The notes under the pieces are model-generated. The model saw only the letters and a program-made list of their open reading frames with translations. It searched no databases and was not told the DNA's origin. A DNA stretch of 59,107 nucleotides from a virus. The stretch spans positions 1-59,107 of IMG/VR virus record IMGVR_UViG_3300042934_000561; one strand, given 5' to 3'. Below are positions 9,236-19,020 of this stretch, one piece after another. The translations under genes were made by a program, and so were the position numbers. Within the stretch, counting starts at the first letter, position 1; every line of letters begins with the position of its first letter.

Positions 9236-11308
9236 TTATAACACAGTTACAGTTCCATTTCCTAGGTCTAATTTAAATATATCAATGTTTTGTCCAACTT
9301 CACACGAATTAATTATTTTAGAACCTAGTACAGATCCTCCTCTAGTACTTATATCACAAGTTACTTCCATAACAGTAGGTGCTTGATAGTTTTGAACATA
9401 AAATATCACATAATTACCTGGATTATCGAGCACAGTAATAATTTCTGTTCCTCCGAATCTATTATCCAAATCTAACCAAACCGTACCACTTGGACTTGTA
9501 TATGTTGGATTGTTAAATCCAACATCTGATAGTAAAGTTCCATCGCTTAAATAAATTTTACATCTTAAATCATAATCCTTAGACAACCATCTCATTGTTA
9601 CTTTATAGTTGTAATCATGATCAATAACTACAGGAGCTACTACTACGTTTCCATTTGCAGTTAGCTGATTGTACTCTGCGTATACTTCAAAAGTTCCTTC
9701 CGTATCTGGATTACTTACTGAACCTAACTGATTAATAACAATTCCAGTACCTCTATTAATTATATTCCAAACACTCTGTTCAGTTACATCAACCCAATCG
9801 CCCAGTACTCTGTCATAGTATAATGCACTAAATGTACAACTTTCTGCAACTTGAATTTTATTTGTGGGCGGCTCCAATTTATATGGAGGATTTGGAACAT
9901 AAATTGATTGAACTTTTAAAATTCCAGTATCCGAATCTCCATCGTTTGTAGCAGTAATTAAATATTTTCCATGACGACTAGTTTTTACTAATCCATTGTC
10001 TAAAACGTCTAATGGCAGATCCGAACTCCACTGACAAAGTGATGATACATCTTCATACTGTTCCGTCTGGTTATTAAATCTTACTGCATAAAATCTAGCA
10101 ATTTCTTCTTCATCTACAGTCTGGGTATTTGGATCTACTTTAAAGTTTGGAACAATGTAGAGGATGCCTTTAGCCTTGTTTGAGTAGTTATCTGTTGCTT
10201 CGACATTGTAGTTTCCGGGCACTAGATTGTTAGATGTATTTCCAACATTATTTATTATCGAAGGTAAATCTATTTTCCAAGATACTTCAGAAGAAACATT
10301 TTTGTATTCTTCCGTAGTATCCTCAAATTGCATAGCATCAAACTTAAACGTAGATTTAGTTCCAATTATTTTTTGATTGGGAACTAATTTTAAGCCTTCG
10401 ACAACATCTAAATGAGCTATTACAGTATTCCCATTATATGTTCCATATATAGTATGCATTTTTACTTCGCTAGTCCTTGTTACTTTAGCATCTGCGTTTA
10501 TTTGTGCAGGCTCAGTAATTGTTAACGTGACAAGTTGAGGATTTTCCTTATACACCTCAGCTAAATTGTCAAATGTACTAACTTTAAAGGTATATGGATG
10601 ATTCTGACCAACTTTTTTGTAACTAGGTTCAATAAGTACCGCGTTCACTACTTCAAGTATTGCACTCGAAGATTCTTCGTTGTAGCGTGCTAGTACATTG
10701 TATTGCTTACAGTCAACAAGATTAGACGCTAGTCCGTCTTTTACTGTCGCCGGGCTATTTATTTCCCAATTAGCTAAAAAATTTACATCCTCTGCAATTC
10801 CTGGATCTGCGGTTGCAAAAGCAGTAAATTGGTAAGTACTTCCGTATCCAATTTTTTTATATTTTGGAAATATTTCTAGATCTGGAAGTATAGTATCCGG
10901 GTTTAATATAGGATTAGCGCTCACTAATCCAAGATCTAACCAAAGTACTTTTGATGTTCCGGTATCGTTATAAATTTTGAACATAATGTATTCTTCATCA
11001 GGATTTAATCTAACTACTGGACGAACACTTACCCGCTGAGCTAATTCTTTGGTAAATAAATTTTGAAATATAGTTTCGTTATTTCTAAACATTGAAACTT
11101 TATCTCCATCCTTCCAGCCACTAAAATCATATTCGACATACTGAAGCTCGTATTTATTATTTTTTGGAAAAAGAATACGTAAAGTAGTTTCCTTTTTTAG
11201 TGGAGGAACGTCATATCTAACTCCCAAGGAGTAATAATGCTTATATTTAGGAAACAAGGGAGTAGGAAATTTAAAAATATCAGCAAATATCTTTGTAGAA
11301 AATCCCAA
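9236..11308 (-). CDS. Tail protein: ADIFKF domain plus about five Ig-like repeats
   Basis: 690 residues with a TTG start five bases after GGGGGTG. Residues 1-135 are the domain shared with the neighbouring 142-residue protein. About five bacterial Ig-like (BIG) repeats of roughly 80-90 residues follow (about 140-560), each opening with patterns such as LEIFPKYKKIGYGSTYQF or FKVDPNTQTVDEEEIARF and closing with A-x-Y/T-N-x-x. The C-terminal 120 residues form another beta domain. BIG repeats on virions commonly bind cell-surface polymers weakly (family knowledge); adhesion here is inferred. Confidence 0.75.
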   Translation of the reverse strand: MGFSTKIFADIFKFPTPLFPKYKHYYSLGVRYDVPPLKKETTLRILFPKNNKYELQYVEYDFSGWKDGDKVSMFRNNETIFQNLFTKELAQRVSVRPVVRLNPDEEYIMFKIYNDTGTSKVLWLDLGLVSANPILNPDTILPDLEIFPKYKKIGYGSTYQFTAFATADPGIAEDVNFLANWEINSPATVKDGLASNLVDCKQYNVLARYNEESSSAILEVVNAVLIEPSYKKVGQNHPYTFKVSTFDNLAEVYKENPQLVTLTITEPAQINADAKVTRTSEVKMHTIYGTYNGNTVIAHLDVVEGLKLVPNQKIIGTKSTFKFDAMQFEDTTEEYKNVSSEVSWKIDLPSIINNVGNTSNNLVPGNYNVEATDNYSNKAKGILYIVPNFKVDPNTQTVDEEEIARFYAVRFNNQTEQYEDVSSLCQWSSDLPLDVLDNGLVKTSRHGKYLITATNDGDSDTGILKVQSIYVPNPPYKLEPPTNKIQVAESCTFSALYYDRVLGDWVDVTEQSVWNIINRGTGIVINQLGSVSNPDTEGTFEVYAEYNQLTANGNVVVAPVVIDHDYNYKVTMRWLSKDYDLRCKIYLSDGTLLSDVGFNNPTYTSPSGTVWLDLDNRFGGTEIITVLDNPGNYVIFYVQNYQAPTVMEVTCDISTRGGSVLGSKIINSCEVGQNIDIFKLDLGNGTVTVL

Positions 11309-11324
11309 AAGTTCACCCCCTCTA

Positions 11325-13925
11325 TCAAGTTACAACTGCTGACCAAATCTTAAAATATTGATTTGGATCTAATGAAATTCTCTCTATTCCTCTAGTTGGA
11401 CAATCTATGTTTAGCAAAGTTTCTGGTATAATTACTGATTTAGAATCTGATTGAATTCCTCTTACAGAGGCAGTTACCATTCCGGCTCCATACTGAGGTC
11501 CGTAATTTGAATCATAGTACCAATCAATTCCGTTTGAAGTAGCTCCAATTTTAATCGAATTAGTACCCGATTGCAAATTGCATATAACATCATTCCAAGA
11601 TGCAGTTAACTTAAAATCGTCTAAAACTACAATACCGTTAACCCATATAGTAATGCAGTCTCCGTCTAAGTCTGAATTGTCTCTTACTTGTAAAGTTAAA
11701 TTTGTGGAGTGTATATTAAATGTGTATTCTGCAATAACTACTTCAGCATCAGCTACTAATGAAGGAACTGGTCTATATAACGCAGTTACTTTATACACTC
11801 CAATTTGATTAGTATTTCCAATTTGACCCGATTGAGTTATTGTTAATGGAGAATCAATATTCCAGTTACAATCGTTAGTTACATCAATGTCAGCATCTCC
11901 GGAAGATCTTAAATATGCCTTAAAAGTTTTAGTGTCTCCTAAGTTGATAGCGTATGACCCAGGAACAATTACCAGGGATTTCATTTTCACGTTAATTATT
12001 CCTTGTGCAGTTTTACCCTTATACGTGGCAATCATTACTATAGGACCTGATTCGTTAACTGTTACATGCCCATCAAAATTCGGAACTACGTTTCCGTTTC
12101 TTGTCCATACAGAGGACATTGTAACATCAACTCCCTCGGAATAGGCAGTGACTATGGTAGTGCTTCCTAAGTTAACTAATTGATTAGAAGGAGTTACCAG
12201 TAATGATATGTCCTTAACTACTAAAGAAGCAGTATCTATATAAGTCTTTCCACTATTATTGAAAACTACTTTCACTTCATATGTGCCTGGAATATTACAG
12301 TTATAAATCTTTCCTTTTGAAATAATAAATGTTGGAGCATTTATCGACCAAGTTACAATATCAGTAACATCACGCTCTCCGCTACTACTTGTATAATAAA
12401 CTCTGTAGTTAGCTTCGTGCATAAGCTTTATGGTTTGTGTGTCGGGACGAATTTCTAATTTAGGAGCTGATATTTTAATATTGGCAGTGGATTGCTTACC
12501 GTTATAAGTAGCTTCAACTCCGTAAGTTCCAGGAGTGTTAGTATTAGAAACTAATCCGTTTAATATGTTACATGGATTTTCAACTGTCCAAGAACACAGA
12601 TTTGTTACCTCCGACACAAATCCAGAACCATCTTTGTAGTAAGCTTTATATTGGTAAGTTTGTCCTTGATCAATAGACGCAGTAGTTGGCTCTATCCAAA
12701 ACTGAGCATCAAGTATCTTTACCTTGCCAAAAGCAGTTAGAGATAATGATGAATACGTTGCAGTAATTTCGTAAATTCCCTGAGCATTTGCAGTATTAGA
12801 CACGTATCCTTTTTTTGACGAGTTATTAAGATTTGGCCCAGATGGGCTAATACTCCAATTACAATTAGTAGTTACAGTGGCGAGAGTGTTTCCGAGTTTT
12901 AACAGAGCATTAAACTGAACCGTATCACCTTCGCTAATTTCTTTGTAACTTGGATCTATTAATAAACTAGGCCTATTAATAGATAACCCAGCATTTGCAG
13001 TATTTCCATTATAAATGGCGGATACTGTGTATTTTCCACCAGGTTTATTAGTGTTATTAACGAGTCCATTAGAAATTGAAGGAACTGAGCTAACTCCATC
13101 GTCCGAAGTAATACTCCAAGAACAAGAATTCCATGGTAGCTTAGTTTTAGTAGTTCCCTTTAATAAATATGAAGTAAATTGAACAGTCTCGTTTGGATTT
13201 ATAATGGCATTAAGGGGCTCTAGTACTATTGTTATTGGATCGACTTCTAATATAGAAGTAGCTTGCTGACCTTGAGCTGAAACCATTACAGTCCAATTTC
13301 CAGTCTGCGCGTTAGTAATTTTTCCTTTAGATACTTCCATTTCAGTATTATTTAAATAAATTGTCCAATCCGAATCTAACGTAACATCCATTAACGATCC
13401 ATCTTGCAGTGTCATTTGTGCCACAAACTGAACGTTTTCTCCTGGAGCACAAGAGGCTCTATTTGGTATAATATTTAAATCTAAGAATAAAGGACTACCA
13501 TCTAACGCTAATAGAATTACATCAGTTAGTTTTCCTTTATCTTCAATTTCAACGTCTTTTTTTCTAATATCATAATGTTCCCATATTAATGCAATTGAAA
13601 AAGGAACATAAGGGTTTAAAACCCTTATGCGAGTTAAATCTCCATAGGAGTCAGCACATAAACTCCATGTCCATTGTCCATTATTCGAAGTAAAGCTTGT
13701 AAGCACATCTTCGACGTCGTAGTTTAAGTGGTAATCGAAGTTTTCAAGCTTTACTATGTCGTAAGCATTTGTTAAATCGGTATTAGAATCATCATTTCCG
13801 TTATCAGGTTCTACTAAGGTTGGAATAAGTTTGTTGTATTCAAAATTACTAAATCCAGTAGCGCTGTCATACCGTATTTGCTTTAGTATCATTCTAAGTA
13901 TATCATTATATAAATTATTTATCAC
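11325..13925 (-). CDS. Tail protein with about seven Ig-like repeats
   Basis: 866 residues with a GTG start after AAAGGAGG. After a 145-residue N-terminal part come seven BIG-type repeats (about 150-735), with openings such as LLIDPSYKEISEGDTVQF, FWIEPTTASIDQGQTYQY and LVIVPGSYAINLGDTKTF, and a conserved W-x-I in each. Near residue 745 a segment VRDNSDLDGDCITIWVNG matches the IRDSEEQDGDWFYFTLNG segment of the Tal protein, so the two share a C-terminal-type domain. It probably extends the tail tip or helps attachment. Confidence 0.75.
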   Translation of the reverse strand: MINNLYNDILRMILKQIRYDSATGFSNFEYNKLIPTLVEPDNGNDDSNTDLTNAYDIVKLENFDYHLNYDVEDVLTSFTSNNGQWTWSLCADSYGDLTRIRVLNPYVPFSIALIWEHYDIRKKDVEIEDKGKLTDVILLALDGSPLFLDLNIIPNRASCAPGENVQFVAQMTLQDGSLMDVTLDSDWTIYLNNTEMEVSKGKITNAQTGNWTVMVSAQGQQATSILEVDPITIVLEPLNAIINPNETVQFTSYLLKGTTKTKLPWNSCSWSITSDDGVSSVPSISNGLVNNTNKPGGKYTVSAIYNGNTANAGLSINRPSLLIDPSYKEISEGDTVQFNALLKLGNTLATVTTNCNWSISPSGPNLNNSSKKGYVSNTANAQGIYEITATYSSLSLTAFGKVKILDAQFWIEPTTASIDQGQTYQYKAYYKDGSGFVSEVTNLCSWTVENPCNILNGLVSNTNTPGTYGVEATYNGKQSTANIKISAPKLEIRPDTQTIKLMHEANYRVYYTSSSGERDVTDIVTWSINAPTFIISKGKIYNCNIPGTYEVKVVFNNSGKTYIDTASLVVKDISLLVTPSNQLVNLGSTTIVTAYSEGVDVTMSSVWTRNGNVVPNFDGHVTVNESGPIVMIATYKGKTAQGIINVKMKSLVIVPGSYAINLGDTKTFKAYLRSSGDADIDVTNDCNWNIDSPLTITQSGQIGNTNQIGVYKVTALYRPVPSLVADAEVVIAEYTFNIHSTNLTLQVRDNSDLDGDCITIWVNGIVVLDDFKLTASWNDVICNLQSGTNSIKIGATSNGIDWYYDSNYGPQYGAGMVTASVRGIQSDSKSVIIPETLLNIDCPTRGIERISLDPNQYFKIWSAVVT

Positions 13926-13941
13926 TTATTCCATTCCTCCT

Positions 13942-16900
13942 TTATGAAACTATTATATCGTAAGTTAAATCCAAAGTTGTAGGACTTCCATTGGACGAAG
14001 CCCAAGATAATGTAATAACATTATTATCGCTTCCATCGGAGCTTATCCCTACATTATATAGGACACAACCGTCCACGGCACACAATACATTTCCATTATT
14101 TTCACTTGCTTTATTTCGTTCAGCTTGTGTAGCATTTTCCGGAAGATACGTAGTTTTGATAGAATAATGATCTGGAATATCATTGCTAATAGTAGTACTA
14201 CCCTCTGGAAGCGTAACGGTAGAAGTATGTGTGTATACAGCGCTTCCTGACAATCCAGGAAATCTTCCGTAATACGTTAACGACGATCTGATCGGTGGAC
14301 CTGCTTTAGTGACTCCATAATCGCTTCCCATAGCTTCAACATCAACTCCATTCCCTAGATAAGCTACTACGTGCCCCATAGTTCCGTCTGAGTCTCTTCT
14401 AAATATTAAGTCTCCTGGTCTAGCTTCTAACGAACTAATCTCGGAACACATATTCCACAGTCCTTCTGCCGTAGTTCTAAATCCATAAGGCTTTACGCCT
14501 GCTTTGATTAAACCCCAACATATAAATCCAGAGCAATCAAATGAATCTGGACCCTCAGCTCCCCAAACATAAGCACACCCTATTTTACTAATTAAAGCGT
14601 CCAAAAATATTTGAACCTTAGATCCGGAAACATACTCTCCATCTGTAGAAGATGAATTAGTAATAGTAGTTCCTCCATCTCGAATAACTCCGAATTTAGA
14701 CCATACATACACAGTTTGACCGTCATAATCTTTTAATTTATACCAACTACCCTCAGTTCCCAAATATTCTCCAAAGTATCCATAGTTTTCGATTTTCTTG
14801 ATTTCCCCATTTGGAGTCATTCTAACGTTTACTTGATTAGATTCTAAATACACATATTTTTTAGAAACGGTAGTGGTTTCTGTATGAGCTGTTACATCTC
14901 TTGTAATTTCTATTTCTGCTAAATTAGATCCATTTTTCGTAACTCTAATTTTTGCCGAAGCAATTTTAAATCCATATTTGAACTGTAACTTCTTGTTTTC
15001 ATAAGGAGTCATGTATTGACGATAGTTAAATGTGTCTCTAGATGATGGAAATTGATCAGTTAACATAATTAAATCCTCCGGAGAAAGGGTAGCTATATAA
15101 TCTAATTCTAGTTGGGTTATAAATCCTTCCTCACTGAAAGTATGCTTAATTTCTCTAACGCTGAATTTAGAATTAGTTCCAGTTATCAAATCCCTAATTT
15201 CGCAAATCTGATTTATTTCGATTAATGGATTTCCTTTTATAGCAATACTTAATGTTTGATGTCTACTAAGTATTTGTTCGAAGAAATTAGAGGCTGCCAA
15301 TCTTCTTTTTGCCTCAGTATCTCCAAAGGTGCCTATATTAATTGAAGTGGTTCGATTAACTCCTTTTGTAATTTTTTCTGTAATTAAAGGATGTTCGTAC
15401 ATATTCCACCCGTTAGTAGATTGAATTATTACTCTGTTTCTAGTATCTACTGCATCTTTTTTGTACGTTAAACTAGTTAAATCAACATAGTCAGTAATTA
15501 ACCAGTCCGGATTATCTAGCTGGGTTTGACGATGATCTTTTCTAAGCGCAATGTCTCCGTATCTAGTACATCTTAAGCTAACATGTCCTAACAAGTTTAC
15601 TATTTCCATACAAGCGTCAAAATAACTTTCAGTCATTGGAAAGGACTTGCTTGGAATAGTGTAAGCCGCGAGCTCTCCATCAATAGGCACATAATAGTCT
15701 TCAACAATAACGTTACAAATAGATCGATCTAGTAAAGGATGTGTTTCAAAACATTTAATCGTAGTGGCTTCTATAGCTAAATCCATTATCATGTCAGTAG
15801 CCTTCCACTCAACTTTTCGATTATCATCAGTATTCACTAGTCTTGGAATATATACTAATTTTACGTTATCTTTATGAATATAACCTGGGGTTGGATCTCC
15901 AAAAGGATATTTTACTTTTCTCCAATCGCCTTCTATTCCTAATATGTCTAAAGTATCTCCATTATATACACGTATAGTAGTATTCGGAGCGGTTTCGCTT
16001 GGGGCGGTTTTTAAATAATATAAATTAGGTAATTGAATTGCTTGATACTTGGCATCGTTTGCATACCCATCCATATTTTCAGTAGTTTGAGTAGATATTT
16101 CAGATCTAATGTAGCCACTCATTCCATTGTAGTCAACATTGAAAAATGTGCCATTAGCCACTGTTCTAAGATATGCATAGGTTTCGTTTTTTCTAACTAA
16201 TCCTATTTGATTAGATCTTAGTTCTGGCTGAGAATACACTGGCTCAACCTCTACAGAATCTTGTATTTTTACCATCGTTTGAGATGGTCCTATCGGAACT
16301 TCTCCTACAAATTCATTTCCAGAGTTATGAACCGATGTTCTAGATCCATCTACAAAACCACTGGCGCTTCCGTACATAATACAATGCCATCCGTTAGTAG
16401 TTCCTAAATATGTACACCTATCTCCAGGGCTTAACTGTCCTATCATGTTTTCCGTAACTGAAGGACCAGTTCTTACTGATATAGCATCTGGGCCTTCTAC
16501 GGTAACATATTTAGTTCGGTTAACAGTTTTACTTGGATCAATTACACCCTTTACTGTAATATTCGTCTTTGGATAAGATAATTGCTTTCCCCATTTTAAT
16601 GCGTTGATTGTTTGATCAACTAAATATCGTATATTGTCTCTCATAGTAAACGATAAGACGCTTGACTTAGAATCAATATTGATTGTATCAATTGCTCCAG
16701 TTATAACAGGAATTACTACATCCCCGTATCCAAGACACAATTGACAATAATTTTCTGGAATAAACAAATTTTTATAGTGAGATTCGGTATAGTCAGTTAA
16801 CATTTCATCGTCAAAGAAATTAAAATATTTATTTGGATCATCTATGATTACATCAGTAAGTGGATCATTATCAGGATTAGTAACATTAGAATTTCTGTAT

Positions 16901-18078
16901 TCAATTAACCAAGTAACAGTTTGTCTAGGGTTCTCTACTCCATGCATTAAGTCATATAATCCTGCCTGTGGTCCTGCCTGAGATTCATTTGGGTTTAATT
17001 CCCCACTTACTAAATCTATCTTTTTTGGAAGTACATAAATTGATTCCATTTGTAGTGTCCCGTTTGATCCATCTTCCGTATATTTAGGAGTTCTAACAGC
17101 ATCTGGATAGCATAGTTGAGCATTTCCAGTAACGTTTCCTAGGTTCCAAGTATCCTTTCCGCTATCGTAGAATCTTTTTCCGTTCCAGGTAGAAGTAATT
17201 TTTAATTTATTAATTCCAGGTTTTAAATATAACGGAATTTCTGTCCATACTTTTTCAAATTGATTATAATCAAACCCAGGAGGTCTAAATCCATAAACAA
17301 TTGGATCAAGTTCTGGAGCAGATTTTACTTCCACGCCGCTTAAAACTAAATTGGAATCTTCTCCCACAATTCCATATCCGTGATTAGAAACATCTCCCTG
17401 ATTTGAGAATACTAATGGGCTTCCATTTAACGTAAAATAAAACCAATCTCCGTCTTGCTCTTCACTGTCTCGAATCATAAATATTGGATTGGGTACGTCT
17501 ATCATATAAGACTTGTCGTAAACTAATAAACTTCCTGTTACCGTAGATCCTTTGTAAGTAGCTGTAATTTTGCATTCTGCATAATGGGATCCGTTTGAAA
17601 TTGTGGTATTAGTTACTTTACCATTATTTATTTGGAATCCGCTAACATCCCCATAATCCTCAATACTTCCTATTGGAACTATTTTCCAGTCACATTGTTC
17701 TGGATAAAGTACGCCTGGCCCACCTACTAATACATTATTGTACTCAGTAACAACATATGCATAGAATTGAGCTTCCTCGCCGGGTTTAATTGATATTTGA
17801 GCTGGTTTTAAAACCAATTTACCAGTTTTACTTTGAAGAACTTCTGGACTCATAAGCCCAGAAGCATTTGCCACTCTAACATTTGCAGTAGCCGCACCAC
17901 TTTCTCTAGAACTACTAATTTCTAACGACATTGCTCCATTTGGAACGCCATTCCATTCATAAGGATCTAATCCAGATTCTTCAACCCGTTTAATACGCAT
18001 TAAATAGTTTGGAGCTTCGTCTCCTATTTGAAGTGTATTTACAATAGCTTCGAGCATTCTTCGGTTTAATTGTAGCAT
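13942..18078 (-). CDS. Tail-associated lysin / baseplate hub (Tal) with SH3 and NlpC/P60 domains
   Basis: 1378 residues. Order: N-terminal hub fragment; Ig-like insert (about 85-190); DGD domain (about 200-330); hub-like segment (about 420-500); three SH3-like domains (about 520-590, 603-660, 678-745); a second hub segment (about 760-1040); a fourth SH3 (about 1075-1132); an NlpC/P60 peptidase (about 1160-1290); and a beta C-terminus. The peptidase has Cys1182 in FDCSG and His1236 in GHVVAYLG, the expected spacing. It probably caps the tail and cuts peptidoglycan peptides during DNA entry into a Gram-positive cell. It starts one base past the Dit stop. Confidence 0.85.
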   Translation of the reverse strand: MLQLNRRMLEAIVNTLQIGDEAPNYLMRIKRVEESGLDPYEWNGVPNGAMSLEISSSRESGAATANVRVANASGLMSPEVLQSKTGKLVLKPAQISIKPGEEAQFYAYVVTEYNNVLVGGPGVLYPEQCDWKIVPIGSIEDYGDVSGFQINNGKVTNTTISNGSHYAECKITATYKGSTVTGSLLVYDKSYMIDVPNPIFMIRDSEEQDGDWFYFTLNGSPLVFSNQGDVSNHGYGIVGEDSNLVLSGVEVKSAPELDPIVYGFRPPGFDYNQFEKVWTEIPLYLKPGINKLKITSTWNGKRFYDSGKDTWNLGNVTGNAQLCYPDAVRTPKYTEDGSNGTLQMESIYVLPKKIDLVSGELNPNESQAGPQAGLYDLMHGVENPRQTVTWLIEYRNSNVTNPDNDPLTDVIIDDPNKYFNFFDDEMLTDYTESHYKNLFIPENYCQLCLGYGDVVIPVITGAIDTINIDSKSSVLSFTMRDNIRYLVDQTINALKWGKQLSYPKTNITVKGVIDPSKTVNRTKYVTVEGPDAISVRTGPSVTENMIGQLSPGDRCTYLGTTNGWHCIMYGSASGFVDGSRTSVHNSGNEFVGEVPIGPSQTMVKIQDSVEVEPVYSQPELRSNQIGLVRKNETYAYLRTVANGTFFNVDYNGMSGYIRSEISTQTTENMDGYANDAKYQAIQLPNLYYLKTAPSETAPNTTIRVYNGDTLDILGIEGDWRKVKYPFGDPTPGYIHKDNVKLVYIPRLVNTDDNRKVEWKATDMIMDLAIEATTIKCFETHPLLDRSICNVIVEDYYVPIDGELAAYTIPSKSFPMTESYFDACMEIVNLLGHVSLRCTRYGDIALRKDHRQTQLDNPDWLITDYVDLTSLTYKKDAVDTRNRVIIQSTNGWNMYEHPLITEKITKGVNRTTSINIGTFGDTEAKRRLAASNFFEQILSRHQTLSIAIKGNPLIEINQICEIRDLITGTNSKFSVREIKHTFSEEGFITQLELDYIATLSPEDLIMLTDQFPSSRDTFNYRQYMTPYENKKLQFKYGFKIASAKIRVTKNGSNLAEIEITRDVTAHTETTTVSKKYVYLESNQVNVRMTPNGEIKKIENYGYFGEYLGTEGSWYKLKDYDGQTVYVWSKFGVIRDGGTTITNSSSTDGEYVSGSKVQIFLDALISKIGCAYVWGAEGPDSFDCSGFICWGLIKAGVKPYGFRTTAEGLWNMCSEISSLEARPGDLIFRRDSDGTMGHVVAYLGNGVDVEAMGSDYGVTKAGPPIRSSLTYYGRFPGLSGSAVYTHTSTVTLPEGSTTISNDIPDHYSIKTTYLPENATQAERNKASENNGNVLCAVDGCVLYNVGISSDGSDNNVITLSWASSNGSPTTLDLTYDIIVS

Positions 18079-18079
18079 T

Positions 18080-19009
18080 TTATATCCACCCCACTCCTAG
18101 TTTACAATGAGAACTAAATTTTAATCTTTGCTCGTATAACCCACTTCCGTAGTATTCGGCTTTTTCTAACTCTAAAACTCCACGATAAAGTATTCCTTGC
18201 TCGTCGCAAATTACATGAGGCTGATCTATGTTTCTTATAAAATCATTATAGCTCATTGCGTTATCAAATCTTATAGTGATATCAAAATTAGAACTAACTC
18301 TTGTCGTCGTTTGAAATGTATTGTATCCCCTAAGAACTTGTAACTTTTTAAACGGAGTGTCCGGAGAAGCTGGAGTTAGGTGAGCTAAATCGCAATTCAG
18401 CTCGTAATAAGGGTAAATTACAATATTATCTAATTCGCATCTAGGAATTGGATCAGTTTTACCATTATTAGTATATGCAAATTGAACCCATTGTCCTGGA
18501 ATTAATTTATGATAATCACTAACTTGCCAGGAACATGGACCCCAAAACTTTTGAACCATTGTATCTGGATTATCAATTATTGAGTAAGCGGGTCTCCCCT
18601 CTGGAGAAGTTCCGTCTGGAACAACATTTTCGTAATCCGTTACATAAGTTCTAAGCCATCCGCTACCGAACAGTCCAACATCGAATTTAAATTCGTAAAA
18701 TTTAGGAGGAGTATTGTTGTAGTAATCACATTTTTCGTAATGAATTCTTAAATCTACTGCACAAGGTTTATTTGCAAATAAACTCCAATAATAAGTTCCT
18801 GGAGCACCAACAATTTCTTGTCGTCTATCCGTAAATAATGTATCTCCATCCGTCGGATTTTCTCTAAAATCTACGGGCCACACATCTATAAAATTTCTAT
18901 TTATATTCTGTTCCTCGTTTCCAGTAGGATCAAACTCGTCTTTTATCCAAATTGGACCACGACGATATATCTTATAAGGCTGATATGTCTTTTTAGTTGA
19001 AGTTGCCAT
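18080..19009 (-). CDS. Distal tail protein (Dit-like)
   Basis: 309 residues from the ATG at 19009. A GTG at 19018 is possible, but AGGATAGGAG lies 8 bases before the ATG. It follows the tape measure and precedes Tal, the conserved position of Dit in siphophages. It is beta-rich with a proline-rich N-terminus (YQPYKIYRRGPIWIKDEFDP) and a C-terminal segment with a YRGVLELEKAEYYG-like strand pattern. Dit forms a ring joining tube and tip (family knowledge). Assignment rests on order more than on motifs. Confidence 0.6.
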   Translation of the reverse strand: MATSTKKTYQPYKIYRRGPIWIKDEFDPTGNEEQNINRNFIDVWPVDFRENPTDGDTLFTDRRQEIVGAPGTYYWSLFANKPCAVDLRIHYEKCDYYNNTPPKFYEFKFDVGLFGSGWLRTYVTDYENVVPDGTSPEGRPAYSIIDNPDTMVQKFWGPCSWQVSDYHKLIPGQWVQFAYTNNGKTDPIPRCELDNIVIYPYYELNCDLAHLTPASPDTPFKKLQVLRGYNTFQTTTRVSSNFDITIRFDNAMSYNDFIRNIDQPHVICDEQGILYRGVLELEKAEYYGSGLYEQRLKFSSHCKLGVGWI

Positions 19010-19020
19010 AGATTTCACTC

